Shown here: positions 27,670-37,088 of the stretch, one piece after another
Numbering within the stretch: the first letter of the stretch is position 1
Layout: every line of letters starts with the position of its first letter
NCBI GenBank assembly: GCA_000335735.1
Contig: AMYY01000009.1
Location: 1-64,000 of the forward strand
From: an alpha proteobacterium L41A
Lineage (GTDB): Bacteria; Pseudomonadota; Alphaproteobacteria; Caulobacterales; Caulobacteraceae
Length of the DNA: 64,000 nucleotides
Direction of reading: 5' to 3'
Position numbers and translations under genes: made by a program
The notes under the pieces: model-generated
Database searches by the model: none
Told to the model about the DNA's origin: nothing
What the model saw: the letters and a program-made list of their open reading frames with translations, nothing else

Positions 27670-29505
27670 TCAGGTCGTCGGGGCCCCGCCGCCCGCCGCG
27701 ATCCAGCTGTCCACCTGATCCTCCAGCACGTCCAGCGGCACCGAGCCGGAGCCCAGCACGACCGCATGGAAGTCCTTGATGTCGAACCGGTCGCCCAAGG
27801 CGGTCCTGGCCCGGTCACGCAGTTCCTCGATCTTCAGCTCGCCGATCTTGTAGCTGGTCGCCTGGCCGGGGTTGGTGATGTAGCGCTCCACCTCCTTTTC
27901 GATGTCGCGCTCTGACAGCAGGGAGTTCTGGCGGAAATAGTCCATCGCCTGTTCGCGGCTCCAGCGCTTGGCGTGCAGGCCGGTGTCGGTCACCAGTCGA
28001 ACTGCGCGCCACAGCTCGGTCGAGAGCCGGCCGAAGTCGGAATAGGGGTCCTGATAGAAGCCCATCTCCTTGCCCAGCTGCTCGGCGTACAGCCCCCATC
28101 CTTCCGCATAGGCGCCGTAGCCGCCGAACCGACGGAAGCGCGGCAGGCCCTCGATCTCCTGCGCATAGGCGATCTGGAAATGGTGGCCTGGCGCGCCCTC
28201 GTGATAGCTGATCCCCTCGATCTGGGGCTTCAGCACCTGGGTCATGTCCGACAGATTGACGTAGTAGATGCCCGGTCGCGATCCGTCCGGCGCGGGCGAG
28301 TTGTAGAAGGCGATCGAGGCCGTCGCCTCGCGGAACGGTTCCACCGCCCGCACCTCCAGCGCCGCCTTGGGCAGGGTCGAGAACCACTGCGGCGCCGCCG
28401 CCATCACCTGGGCGATGAAGCCGCGCGCGTCGGTCAGATACTGCTCCTTGCCCTCGGGCGTATTCGGGTATTGGAACCGTGGATCCGTCTTCAGGAAGGT
28501 GAAGAACGCCTGCAGCGAGCCGGTGAAGCCGACCTGGGTCTTGATGGTCTCCATCTCGGCCTGGATGCGGGCGACCTCGGCCAGGCCGATCTGGTGGATC
28601 TGGTCGGCGGTCAGGTCGGTGGTGGTCGAGAGCTGGAGCCGGGCGTTGTAATAGGCCTCGCCCTGCGGCAGGCGCCACACGCCCGCATCGCTGTCAGCCT
28701 TGGGCTGCACCTCGGCCAGCGCCGTCAACACGGTCTCGAACCCGGCCTTGTAGGGACCTTTCAGGGCGGCGCGGGCTTCCGACAGCAGCCGGTCCTTGGT
28801 CGCCTGATCGGTCTCCAGCGCCGCGACCTTCTTGGTGAAGTCGGCCCAGACCGGATTGTCGGCGCCATCGTCGAACGGCGCGCCGGTGATGACGTTGTGG
28901 GTGTTGGCGATGGACGGGGCGAAGACGAAGCGCGGCGAGACGACGCCCGCCGCCGCGCGCTGACGTAGTTCGTCGGCCACCTGATCCATCTGGGTCTCGG
29001 CGGCCTTGATCCGCGCGACATAGGCCTCGGCGTCGGCCACGCTGGAGACCCGGTGGTTGTTGATCAGAAAGACCGGCAGGCTGGTGGTCGGATTGCCGTT
29101 GGCGGCGAACTGAAAGCCCCAGTCGCGCCACTGGTTCGACAGCCGCGCCTGCTGAACGCCATATTCGAACATCCGCCACGACACCCGCGCCTGCGGTCCC
29201 AGCTTCTGCGGATCGAACTGGGCCTTCATCTGCGCCAGCTGCGCCTCCTGAAGCGCCAAGGCTCGGTCGGCGGCGGCGTCCGACACATCGTCCAGCTTGT
29301 CGTAGTCGGTCTTGATGCCCAGCGACGTCATCTGTTGCGGGCTCAACGCGATCCGCGCCTGGAAGGCCTATTCAAAGAAGGCGTTCAGACGCGCGTCCTC
29401 GCTGTCGGCCGCAGCTGTCTGTGCGGGGGCGGAGGTCTGCGCCAGCGCGGGCGCGGCGGACAGCACCGCCATCATAGCGGCGGACGAGATCAGAAGACGA
29501 CGCAT
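27670..29505 (-). pseudogene. DUF885 family metallopeptidase interrupted by an in-frame TAG
   Basis: The full reading frame starts at the ATG at 29505 with a signal peptide (MRRLLISSAAMMAVLSA, cleavage near ALAQT). Codon 46 is TAG at 29370-29368, in the context FFE-stop-AFQARIALSPQQ, after which the frame runs on uninterrupted for some 565 codons through the DUF885 domain (QLARMK-like helices, YHEGAPGHHFQIAYAQEI with the zinc HExxH-like region, GYGAYAEGWGLYAEQLG). A single C-to-T or G-to-T change from CAG or GAG explains the stop. A protein started from the TTG at 29346 would lack the signal peptide. It is thus a recent pseudogene, a sequencing error, or a suppressed amber gene. Confidence 0.8.
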
Positions 29506-29695
29506 GAACAACCCCTCGTGAAACAGGGGCGCACCTTCGGGGTCGCGTGCGCGCGGCGCAAGCGCTCAATGCCCCCGCCGTTGCGGCGATCCGACACGTC
29601 GAGAGCAGAATTTTCGATATGGCGTCGCTTGATGCAACCCAAGTCCAGGGTCGGCGTTTCGACGAAACTTGACCATACCAAACAAGGTTCACACC

Positions 29696-29833
29696 ATGCG
29701 CAAGATCATCACCCTGTCCATCGTCGCCGCCGCTCTGGCCGTGTCGGCCTGCAACACCATCGCCGGCGCCGGCCGCGACGTCTCGGCCGCCGGTTCGGCC
29801 GTCACGCAGGGCGCGAACGAAGCCAAGAACTAA
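29696..29833 (+). CDS. Entericidin-like small lipoprotein
   Basis: A 45-residue protein too short for most gene callers. It has a signal peptide with lipobox (VSAC) followed by NTIAGAGRDVSAAGSAV, the typical mature sequence of EcnA/EcnB-type entericidins. These are small outer-membrane lipoproteins, in E. coli tied to cell lysis control. The start is ATG at 29696 and the stop TAA at 29831. A terminator follows 23 nt later. Confidence 0.9.
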   Translation: MRKIITLSIVAAALAVSACNTIAGAGRDVSAAGSAVTQGANEAKN

Positions 29834-29856
29834 GGCTTTTCGAAAGCCGATGTTGG

Positions 29857-29888
29857 AAAGGCCCGCCGAATCCCGGCGGGCCTTTCTC
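29857..29888 (+). terminator. Rho-independent terminator after the entericidin gene
   Basis: An 11-bp stem (AAAGGCCCGCC / GGCGGGCCTTT) with a 7-nt loop, then CTCG. It directly follows the entericidin gene and separates it from the YidB-like gene. Confidence 0.8.
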
Positions 29889-29938
29889 GTATCCGTCGCA
29901 TGACGGTGTTACGGTGCACCATCATTCGGGAGACGGCG

Positions 29939-30331
29939 ATGGGCTTTCTGGACAATGTGGTGAAGGGTCTCGGCGACGACGCCGCAGGCGGTCTGAGCGA
30001 CCTGCTAAAGGATCAGGGCGGCGTCGGCGGGCTAGCCGAGAAGTTCGGTCAGGCGGGGCTGGGCGATGTGATCGGCTCCTGGGTCGGCACGGGTCCGAAC
30101 GCCAACATCTCGCCCGCGCAGATCACGGCCGTCCTCGGCCACGGCCCCATCGCCGACATCGCCGCCAAGATGGGCGTGACCCCCGAACAGGCCGGCGAAA
30201 CCCTGGCCGGTCTTCTGCCCGAAGCCATCGACCGCCTGACCCCTGGCGGTCAGATCGACGGCGCCGATGACCTGCTCGGCAAGTTGCCGGGTGGCCTTGG
30301 CGACATGATCGGCGGTTTCCTGAAGCGCTGA
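29939..30331 (+). CDS. YidB-like DUF937 protein
   Basis: A 130-residue Gly/Asp-rich protein of the YidB/DUF937 family. It starts MGFLDNVVKGLGDDAAGG and has GLAEKFGQAGLGDVIGSWVGTGPN, ISPAQITAVLG and LPEAIDRLTPGG. The family is widespread and of unknown function. The ATG at 29939 follows GGGAG. No signal peptide is visible, so it is cytosolic. Confidence 0.88.
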   Translation: MGFLDNVVKGLGDDAAGGLSDLLKDQGGVGGLAEKFGQAGLGDVIGSWVGTGPNANISPAQITAVLGHGPIADIAAKMGVTPEQAGETLAGLLPEAIDRLTPGGQIDGADDLLGKLPGGLGDMIGGFLKR

Positions 30332-30394
30332 AGCCTTAGGACGGCTGGCCCTCGGTCGCCGCCACGGCAGATGCCAAAGCGAGCGAGTGCTCAG

Positions 30395-31780
30395 CTATAG
30401 CGTTGGAGTTTCAAGCTGTTTTCGTTGCCGCAGCAGAAGCAGCCAGCACAACAGAACAGCAGGTACGCCCACCGCAGCTGTTGCGGCGAAGAACAGGGCG
30501 TAGGCTTCCATCAGCGGCCGTCCCTGTTCCAGTCGTTCAACGGCGACGCCGGACAACCCCTTCAGGAACTTGCCGAGCAGAGCATAGAACGAACTCAGCA
30601 GAGCATATTGGGTCGCCGTGTAGCCGATGCTGGTCAGACTGGCCATGTAGGCGACAAGAGCTGCGCCAGCGAAGCCCTCGGAGAAGTTTTCCACGAACAG
30701 AACGCCGCCGAAGACCGGCGTCGACAGGCCGACCAACGCCATCACCGTATAGCCGAGGTTCGACATCGGCCCGATCAGGGCGCCCAGCAGCAGGGTCTTG
30801 CCGAAGCCGAACCGGACTGCGAAGAGGCCCCCTGCAGCAATGCCTAGCAAGGACGCAATAAGTCCGACGCTCAACCGCATGGCGCCGATGGTTTCCTTGG
30901 CCAGTCCCAAGTCGGTGTAGAAGGGCCCGATCATCGGCCCCATGACGAAGTCCGGCAGGCGGTACAGACTGATCGCAGCCAACATCAGGATCGCCGCCGC
31001 GCCATGCGTCTTCAGGAAGTTGAGGAAGGGGCCGACGATGGCGTCGAAAAGCCCTCGGGGTGAGAGCAGCGATACCTGCCCCGTGACCTGCTCCAACGTC
31101 CGCCGATCCACCGGCTCCTTTGCGAACAGGGTGGCGACGACGGCGATCCCCATGGCCGCGCCATACAGACCATAGGCACCATTCCAGCCGATGCCGGAGG
31201 CGACGAAAAGTATGAGCGCATTGCCCGCCAATATCGCCGCGCGATAGCCAAGCTGGAACGCGGAGGTGAGCAGCCCCTGATCCTCGTCGCTTTCGGCGCT
31301 CTCGATCCGCCAAGCGTCCGCGACGATATCCTGTGTCGCGGCGGAAAAGGCTGTCGCCAAGGCCGCTGCGCCCAACAGGGTCAGGCCGCCTTCCGGCCCG
31401 ATCAGGGCCATGGCGATCAATGAAAGGCCGACCGCGATCTGGGACAGCAACAGCCAGCCCCTGCGTCGTCCCAGCCTGCCGAGCAGCGGCACATCGACCC
31501 GGTCAGTTACCGGGGCCCATAGGAATTTTAGAGAATACGCCAGACCCACCCAGGAGATGAAGCCGATCGCCGCCAGCTCGGTTCCGCCCTCGCGCAGCCA
31601 GATACCTAGGGTGTTGCCGACCAGCATGAAGGGTAGGCCCGAGCCCAATCCGATCAGCAGGGTGATGAGTACGCGTCCACGCCCCATAGCTTTCAGGACA
31701 TCGGTTGCTCCGACCGCCTTTTTCGGTGTCGGCTCGGCGACGGTGGCAAGAGGGCCGTCGGGCGGCGTGAAGTTCGTCAT
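30395..31780 (-). CDS. ampG: AmpG-family muropeptide permease (MFS)
   Basis: A 461-residue MFS transporter with about 12-14 hydrophobic helices. The LLIGLGSGLPFMLVGNTLGIWLRE segment and KFLWAPVTDRVDVPLLGRLGRRRGW after the second helix are AmpG hallmarks. It imports anhydromuropeptides from peptidoglycan turnover and is linked to beta-lactamase induction in other bacteria. No ampR or ampC gene is adjacent. The upstream ShkA-like kinase gene ends 39 nt before its start on the same strand. Confidence 0.88.
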   Translation of the reverse strand: MTNFTPPDGPLATVAEPTPKKAVGATDVLKAMGRGRVLITLLIGLGSGLPFMLVGNTLGIWLREGGTELAAIGFISWVGLAYSLKFLWAPVTDRVDVPLLGRLGRRRGWLLLSQIAVGLSLIAMALIGPEGGLTLLGAAALATAFSAATQDIVADAWRIESAESDEDQGLLTSAFQLGYRAAILAGNALILFVASGIGWNGAYGLYGAAMGIAVVATLFAKEPVDRRTLEQVTGQVSLLSPRGLFDAIVGPFLNFLKTHGAAAILMLAAISLYRLPDFVMGPMIGPFYTDLGLAKETIGAMRLSVGLIASLLGIAAGGLFAVRFGFGKTLLLGALIGPMSNLGYTVMALVGLSTPVFGGVLFVENFSEGFAGAALVAYMASLTSIGYTATQYALLSSFYALLGKFLKGLSGVAVERLEQGRPLMEAYALFFAATAAVGVPAVLLCWLLLLRQRKQLETPTL

Positions 31781-31819
31781 GGGCAGGCGTCTCCGAGGGC
31801 GCCCCTCGGCGTCCTGATC

Positions 31820-33358
31820 TCAGCCGACCTTGGCGCGGATGTCGCGCTTCGTCCAGCGGGCGAGGGCGGCGCGCAGGGCCTCGGCGTCCAGCGGCTTGAC
31901 GATATGGTCGTCCATGCCGGCCTCCAGACACGCGCGGCGGTCCTCGGCGAAGGCGTTGGCGGTCAGGGCCAGGATCGGCGTCGTGTCGCCCGCCGCGCGG
32001 ATGGCGCGGGCGGCGGCGGGGCCGTCCATGCCGGGCATCCGCATGTCCATGAAGACCACGTCGTAGCGCGCGCATTTCAGCGCCGCGACGGCTTCGTCGC
32101 CGGTGGCGGCCGTCTCGACGGTGCAGCCCTCGCGGCGCAGCAGGGTGCGAGCCAGAAGCGCGCCGACGGGATTGTCCTCGGCCAGCAGAACGCGGATTCC
32201 GGCGAACTGCACGGGAGCGACGCGGTCGTCTTCGACCGGGGCGGCGCAGTGGGCGCTGGTCTTGTCGGGCGCCTCGGCGCCGACGGCGGCCAGGACGCGC
32301 TCGGCCAGGGATGCGCGACGCAAGGGCTTGATCAGATAGCCGTGGAAACCGACAGCGCGATAGCGGGCGATCAGGTCGCGTTCGGCCGGTTTCAGCAGGA
32401 CGATGCCGCGACCGCTCGAAGGCAGGGCCGCCAGCGCGCCCGCCGGGGCGTCGGCGTGATCGACCAAGGTCACCGGGGCCGCATCCGCCACGACGCCGCC
32501 CGAGGCCTCGATCTGGGCGCGAGCCGCCGACAGGACAAACGGATCGACGGCGCGCACCGCGACCGTTTGGTCGCGCAACGGCTTGTCGCGCGCCACCGCG
32601 ACGGCGGCGAAGGCGGCCTCGAAGCGGAAGCGGGCGCCCCCGCCGGTTGCAGCGGCGTCGGGCCGACTTTCGACCTTCACCGAGCCGTCCATGGCGGCGG
32701 CCAGTTTGCGCACGACTGCCAGACCCAGGCCCGCGCCGTCCTGGCGGACCGCGTCGGAACTGTCGGCGTGGCCGAATTCCTCAAAGATGCGTGTACGCGC
32801 CTCGGGCGCGACGCCGGGGCCGGTGTCGTCGACCAGGAAGGCCAGGCGCGGGCGCGCCGCGCTGCCGCCGACGCGCTCGACTGAAATGCGCACGCCGCCG
32901 GTTTCGGTGAACTTTACGGCGTTGCCCGCCAGGTTGAAAAGCACCTGACGCAGCCGGCCTTCGTCCGCCAGCACGTCGGGCGCGTCGGCGGCGACCGACC
33001 AGACGATCTCCAACCCCTTGTCGTGGGCGCGCGGGCTCAGCAACTCGGCGACGCCGCGCACCAGACCTTCCAGGTCGACGGACGCCAGGTCGAATTCCAG
33101 CGCCCCGGCCTCCAGCCGGGCGTAGTCCAGCAGGTCGTTGACCAGACCCAGCAGATGTTCGGCCGACTGACGCGCGTTCTCGGCATAGGCGCGCTGGGCG
33201 CCGTCCAGCCGGGTCCGCTGCAACAGGTTGATCATGCCGATGACGCCGTTCAGCGGCGTGCGCATCTCGTGGCTCATCAGTCGCAGGAACTGCTGGGCGG
33301 GGTCGGCGGGTGCGCTCGTCCGCTCCTCGATCCGCTTCGTCGCCGTCCGTCGCGCCAT
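31820..33358 (-). CDS. shkA: ShkA-like cytosolic hybrid histidine kinase
   Basis: A 512-residue soluble hybrid kinase with no sensor or membrane segment. Domains: DHp with phospho-acceptor His30 in [14 protein letters not shown] domain ([25 protein letters not shown]), a pseudo-receiver lacking the phospho-acceptor Asp (about 262-360), and a canonical C-terminal receiver with Asp438 in [13 protein letters not shown]. The layout DHp-CA-Rec1-Rec2 is that of Caulobacter ShkA, which c-di-GMP activates through Rec1. The [10 protein letters not shown] segment (341-350) and DDR (377-379) in the Rec1-Rec2 linker match the c-di-GMP contacts and the autoinhibitory motif described for ShkA, as I recall them. 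In Caulobacter ShkA signals to TacA for stalk formation; here the partner is not in view. Confidence 0.8.
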   Translation of the reverse strand: MARRTATKRIEERTSAPADPAQQFLRLMSHEMRTPLNGVIGMINLLQRTRLDGAQRAYAENARQSAEHLLGLVNDLLDYARLEAGALEFDLASVDLEGLVRGVAELLSPRAHDKGLEIVWSVAADAPDVLADEGRLRQVLFNLAGNAVKFTETGGVRISVERVGGSAARPRLAFLVDDTGPGVAPEARTRIFEEFGHADSSDAVRQDGAGLGLAVVRKLAAAMDGSVKVESRPDAAATGGGARFRFEAAFAAVAVARDKPLRDQTVAVRAVDPFVLSAARAQIEASGGVVADAAPVTLVDHADAPAGALAALPSSGRGIVLLKPAERDLIARYRAVGFHGYLIKPLRRASLAERVLAAVGAEAPDKTSAHCAAPVEDDRVAPVQFAGIRVLLAEDNPVGALLARTLLRREGCTVETAATGDEAVAALKCARYDVVFMDMRMPGMDGPAAARAIRAAGDTTPILALTANAFAEDRRACLEAGMDDHIVKPLDAEALRAALARWTKRDIRAKVG

Positions 33359-33431
33359 GGCCGTCTCCCCAACGCGACAGAGCCTAAGGGTCGACGGTTA
33401 AGGATGTCTCCACCATGCCACGATGGCCGTT

Positions 33432-35048
33432 TCACGCGTGCAGGAAGGGCGTCTGCTCGTCGTCGCCCTCGCGCAGGCCGAACCCTTCATGGCGCTGCGC
33501 CACGCGGCGATCGAAGTCCGCCTCGGCGCCGATGGTGGTGCGGCGATAGATCAGGGCCTCGGCGATGTGGCGACGCAGAACGCCGGTGCTGCCGTCCAGG
33601 TCGGCGATGGTGCGCGCCAGACGCAGGGTGCGTGTCCAGCCGCGCGCCGTCAGGCCGCCAGCCTCGCCTGCTCGCATCAGCAGCATCCGGCCCGCCTCGT
33701 CCGGCGTGGCGAACCGATCCAGCGTGGCGCCGGAGGCGCGGGCGTTCAGGCCTTGGGCGGCGTCCAGCCCGGCCTCTCGCACCCGGTCCTGCTGCATGGC
33801 GCGGGCGGTCGCGACGCGCGCACGGGCCTCGGCCGTGCCCTCGGCGGGCGGGGGCAGTGCCATGTCGGCGGCGGTGACCGGCGGCGTCTCCACCGTCAGG
33901 TCGATCCGGTCGAACATCGGACCCGAGACGCGGTTCTGATAGTCGCGCTGGCAACGCGGAGCCTTGCCGCACGCCCCGCGTCCAGCGCCGCCCATGCCGC
34001 AGCGACACGGGTTCATCGCCGCCACGAGCTGGAACCGCGCGGGATAGCGGATGTGGGCGTTGGCGCGGGCGACGACGATCTCGCCCGTCTCCAGCGGCGC
34101 CCGCAGCGAGTCCAGAGCCTGGGCGCTGTATTCCGGCAGTTCGTCAAGGAACAGCACGCCGTTGTGCGCCAGCGAGGCCTCGCCGGGCTTGGCGCGCAGT
34201 CCGCCGCCGGTCAGGGCCGCCATTGAGGCGGAATGGTGCGGGCTGCGGAACGGGCGATCGCGGGTCAGGGCGCCGCGTTCGATCAGGCCGGCGACCGACC
34301 AGACCATCGAGGTCTCAAGCAACTCCTGCGAGGTCAGGGGTGGCAAGAGGCCCGGCAGGCGCTGCGCCATCATCGACTTTCCCGACCCTGGCGGGCCGAT
34401 GAAGAGCAGGTTGTGGCCGCCGGCCGCCGCGATCTCCAGCGCGCGCTTGGCGCTTTCCTGGCCCTTGACCTCGCGCAGGTCGGGCACGGCCTTGCCGTCC
34501 GCCAGCGGTCCGGGCTCGGGCGCGCGCAGAACTTGGGTTCCCTTGAAATGGTTGACCAGGCTGATCAGCGAGCGCGGCGCCAGTATACGGGCGCCGCCAG
34601 CCCAGGCGGCCTCCGGTCCCGTCGCTTCGGGGCAGATCAGACCCAGGCCCATGGCGTCGGCGGCGACGGCGGCGGGCAGGGCGCCGCCGACCCGCGCAAT
34701 CTGGCCGTCCAGCCCCAGCTCGCCGATGGCGGCCCAGCCGTCGAGCGCATCGGGCGCGATCACCCCCATGGCCGCCATCAGGGCCAGAGCGATGGGCAGG
34801 TCGAAATGGCTGCCCTCCTTGGGTAGGTCGGCCGGCGCCAGATTGGCGATGATCCGTTTGGCGGGCAGGGCCAGACCGATGCCGGCGAAGGCCCCGCGCA
34901 CCCGCTCCTTGCTTTCGGCCACCGCCTTGTCCGGCAGGCCAACGATGTTGAAGATGGTCGGCCCGTCATTGCCGATCAGCTGGACCTCGACGTCCACGCG
35001 CCGAGCTTCCACCCCGTCGAAGGCGACCGTGACAACCCGCGCGACCAT
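33432..35048 (-). CDS. comM: YifB/ComM family Mg-chelatase-like AAA ATPase
   Basis: A 538-residue ComM. The N-terminal domain (VAFDGVEARRVDVEVQL, IVGLPDKAVAESKERV, LAPADLPKEGSHFDLPIAL) is followed by Walker A GPPGSGKS (218-225), Walker B VLFLDELPE and a C-terminal helical domain with RARVATARAMQQ. In naturally competent bacteria ComM is a helicase promoting branch migration during integration of DNA; the family is widely kept in non-competent ones. Length is slightly above the usual ~505. Confidence 0.94.
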   Translation of the reverse strand: MVARVVTVAFDGVEARRVDVEVQLIGNDGPTIFNIVGLPDKAVAESKERVRGAFAGIGLALPAKRIIANLAPADLPKEGSHFDLPIALALMAAMGVIAPDALDGWAAIGELGLDGQIARVGGALPAAVAADAMGLGLICPEATGPEAAWAGGARILAPRSLISLVNHFKGTQVLRAPEPGPLADGKAVPDLREVKGQESAKRALEIAAAGGHNLLFIGPPGSGKSMMAQRLPGLLPPLTSQELLETSMVWSVAGLIERGALTRDRPFRSPHHSASMAALTGGGLRAKPGEASLAHNGVLFLDELPEYSAQALDSLRAPLETGEIVVARANAHIRYPARFQLVAAMNPCRCGMGGAGRGACGKAPRCQRDYQNRVSGPMFDRIDLTVETPPVTAADMALPPPAEGTAEARARVATARAMQQDRVREAGLDAAQGLNARASGATLDRFATPDEAGRMLLMRAGEAGGLTARGWTRTLRLARTIADLDGSTGVLRRHIAEALIYRRTTIGAEADFDRRVAQRHEGFGLREGDDEQTPFLHA

Positions 35049-35108
35049 GTCGTTCTCCCAGCTGAGCGGGAGAACGAACCATGAACTGAAATCTAATTCA
35101 AGTGGCGA

Positions 35109-36065
35109 TCACGCAACCTGAGCGGCGCGTTTGGCCTCGATGGCGTCCCACATCAGGGCCGTGGCGTCGATGCCGGTGAAGGCCTTCAGCTGCTGGGCGC
35201 CGGTGGGGGAGGTGACGTTGATCTCGGTCAGATAGTCGCCGATCACGTCGATGCCGACGAAGATCAGGCCCCGTTCCCTCAGCGTCGGGCCGATGGCGGC
35301 GCAGATTTCCAGGTCGCGCGGCGTCAGTTCGACCGGCATGGCCGTGCCGCCGACATGCAGGTTCGAGCGCACCGCCCCCGCCGCCGGGACGCGATTGATG
35401 GCGCCGACGGGCTCTCCATCGATCAGCAGGATGCGCTTGTCGCCCTTGGACACGGCGGGAATGAACTTCTGGATCACCAGCGGATCGCGGCTGCCGGCGG
35501 CATGGATCTCGATCAGGGCGTCCAGGTTGGGGTCGTCGGCGCGCAGCTTGATCACGCCCGAGCCGCCATTGCCGTGCAGGGGTTTCAGGACCACCTCGCC
35601 GTGCTTCTTGTGGAAGGCGTCCAAGGCGACGGGGTCGGCCGAGATCAGGGTCGGCGGCTGCAGGCCGGGGAAGGCGGTGACCATCAGCTTTTCGGGGGCC
35701 GAACGCACCTGGGCCGGGTCGTTGACCACCAAGGTCCGGGGATGGACCGTCTCCAGCAGATAGGTGGCGGTCACATAGGCCATGTCGAACGGCGGATCCT
35801 GGCGCATCAGGATCACGTCCACGTCCTCGGCCAGATCCAGCTTTTCCCAGTCGCCGAAGTCGACATGGTTGCCGACCTCGCGCCGCACGGTGATCGGGCG
35901 GGCGCGGCAGAAGAGGCGGCCCTCTTCCAGCGCCAGGGTGCGGAAGTCATAGACCCACTGTTTATGACCGCGCGCCTGCGCCGTCTCGGCCATCAGGAAG
36001 GTGGTGTCCCCGGCAATGTCGACGGCCTCGATCGGGTCCATCTGGATGGCGACTCTGAGGGTCAT
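35109..36065 (-). CDS. gshB: Glutathione synthase
   Basis: A 318-residue ATP-grasp enzyme. It begins [19 protein letters not shown] and has [49 protein letters not shown] (ATP loop) and the end [15 protein letters not shown]. It joins glycine to gamma-glutamylcysteine. The hairpin element at 36073-36104 lies directly before the start codon. No gshA is adjacent. Confidence 0.96.
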   Translation of the reverse strand: MTLRVAIQMDPIEAVDIAGDTTFLMAETAQARGHKQWVYDFRTLALEEGRLFCRARPITVRREVGNHVDFGDWEKLDLAEDVDVILMRQDPPFDMAYVTATYLLETVHPRTLVVNDPAQVRSAPEKLMVTAFPGLQPPTLISADPVALDAFHKKHGEVVLKPLHGNGGSGVIKLRADDPNLDALIEIHAAGSRDPLVIQKFIPAVSKGDKRILLIDGEPVGAINRVPAAGAVRSNLHVGGTAMPVELTPRDLEICAAIGPTLRERGLIFVGIDVIGDYLTEINVTSPTGAQQLKAFTGIDATALMWDAIEAKRAAQVA

Positions 36066-36072
36066 TTTTCTT

Positions 36073-36104
36073 GGGCCTATCGCGCGTTGCGCTACTTGAG
36101 GCCC
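36073..36104. repeat. 32-nt hairpin element, copy 1 (before gshB)
   Basis: The element reads GGGCCT at one end and AGGCCC at the other, with an inner GCGC-GTT-GCGC stem-loop. Its 5' end on the reverse strand begins 8 nt before the gshB start, so it lies in the gshB leader. It matches copy 2 at 28 of 32 positions; differences are in the loop and at one paired position. Confidence 0.8.
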
Positions 36105-36156
36105 ATTGGGCGCGCCGCGCTCCGGGCCAATGAATGTTCGGTGTTGGTGCGGCGGC

Positions 36157-36351
36157 TCAGTCGATCTGACGCGCTTCCTCGGCCAGCATGATCGGCACGC
36201 CTTCGCGGATCGGATAGGCCAGTTTGGCGCCCGCCGAGATCAGTTCGTTGGCGTCGCGGTCGTAGGTCAGCTTGCCGCGCGTGACGGGGCAGACCAGCAC
36301 CTCCAGCAGGCGGGGATCGACGGACACAGGCGTATTGAAGGCGTCACTCAT
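36157..36351 (-). CDS. Trm112/UPF0434 family small protein
   Basis: A 64-residue protein with [21 protein letters not shown] and a C-terminal [17 protein letters not shown], the UPF0434/YcaR pattern. Only one of the Cys positions typical of a zinc-binding Trm112 is present (VCPVTRG; the second CxxC is absent), as in many bacterial members. The start at 36351 (MSDAFN) is preferred over the upstream frame to 36405. Role unknown; it lies 25 nt downstream of the LON-domain gene. Confidence 0.85.
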   Translation of the reverse strand: MSDAFNTPVSVDPRLLEVLVCPVTRGKLTYDRDANELISAGAKLAYPIREGVPIMLAEEARQID

Positions 36352-36376
36352 GGCGGGTTCCTGAAAGCGTGGCCGC

Positions 36377-37033
36377 TTATTGCATGGACGGCGCGGCGTC
36401 GTCACCGCCGTCGGCGGCGTCGATGCGCATCAGGGCGGTCAGGGCTTCGGCGCGGGGCATCAGGCCCATGGCCTCAAGCAGCGCCTGTTTTTCGGCCGGT
36501 TCGAACGGCAGGGCCATCGACAGGCTGTTGACCAGGGCCTCCATCGGCGCGGTCTCGGCCGTCTCCCAATCGATGTCCAGAAGCCGGTGCGCCATATAGG
36601 CGCGCAGGGCGTCGAGGAAGGCGTCGCGGTCGAAGTCCGGCTCCTCGGGCGGTGAGACGAGATCGTCCTCATAGGCCTCGAACGCCGCGCGGACCTGGCG
36701 GTAGGGGGTCTTGGACGGCATTTCGGCGGCGATGCGGAAACGCGACACGCCGGTCAGGGTGATCAGATAGCGCCCGTCCGAGGTCTCGGCGAAACTGGTG
36801 ATCCGACCGGCGCAGCCGACCGGCGACAGGCCGGGCAGGGCGGGCGTGCCGCCCTTGGGCTGGACCAGGCCGATAATCCTGTCGCCGGCCATGGCGTCGT
36901 CCACCATGTTCAGATAGCGCGGCTCGAAGATGTTGAGCGGCAGCTGTCCGCGCGGCAGCAGGATGGTCCCGCCCAGCGGGAACACCGGGATCACCTGGGG
37001 CAGGTCGAGGGCGCGAACATAACCCTGGGGCAT
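36377..37033 (-). CDS. LON substrate-binding (N-terminal) domain protein
   Basis: A 218-residue protein equal to the substrate-binding N domain of Lon protease without ATPase or peptidase. The hallmark [27 protein letters not shown] is at residues 15-41, and GLVQPKGG and GCAGRITSF follow. AGGAG at 5 nt selects the ATG at 37033 over the GTG at 37036. It forms an apparent operon with the Trm112-like gene and possibly the upstream cnoX-like gene. Function is not established. Confidence 0.9.
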   Translation of the reverse strand: MPQGYVRALDLPQVIPVFPLGGTILLPRGQLPLNIFEPRYLNMVDDAMAGDRIIGLVQPKGGTPALPGLSPVGCAGRITSFAETSDGRYLITLTGVSRFRIAAEMPSKTPYRQVRAAFEAYEDDLVSPPEEPDFDRDAFLDALRAYMAHRLLDIDWETAETAPMEALVNSLSMALPFEPAEKQALLEAMGLMPRAEALTALMRIDAADGGDDAAPSMQ

Positions 37034-37044
37034 CACTTCTCCTG

Positions 37045-37076
37045 GGGCCTACCGCGCTTCGCGCTGCTTGAGGCCC
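37045..37076. repeat. 32-nt hairpin element, copy 2 (before the LON-domain gene)
   Basis: GGGCCT/AGGCCC ends with an inner GCGC-TTC-GCGC stem-loop, 28 of 32 identical to the copy at 36073. It lies 11 nt before the LON-gene start, so both copies sit in the leader of a downstream gene on the reverse strand. One paired position changed from T-A to C-G between copies, which favours the RNA or cruciform structure being kept. Confidence 0.8.
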
Positions 37077-37088
37077 GCTTGTTCTGGA

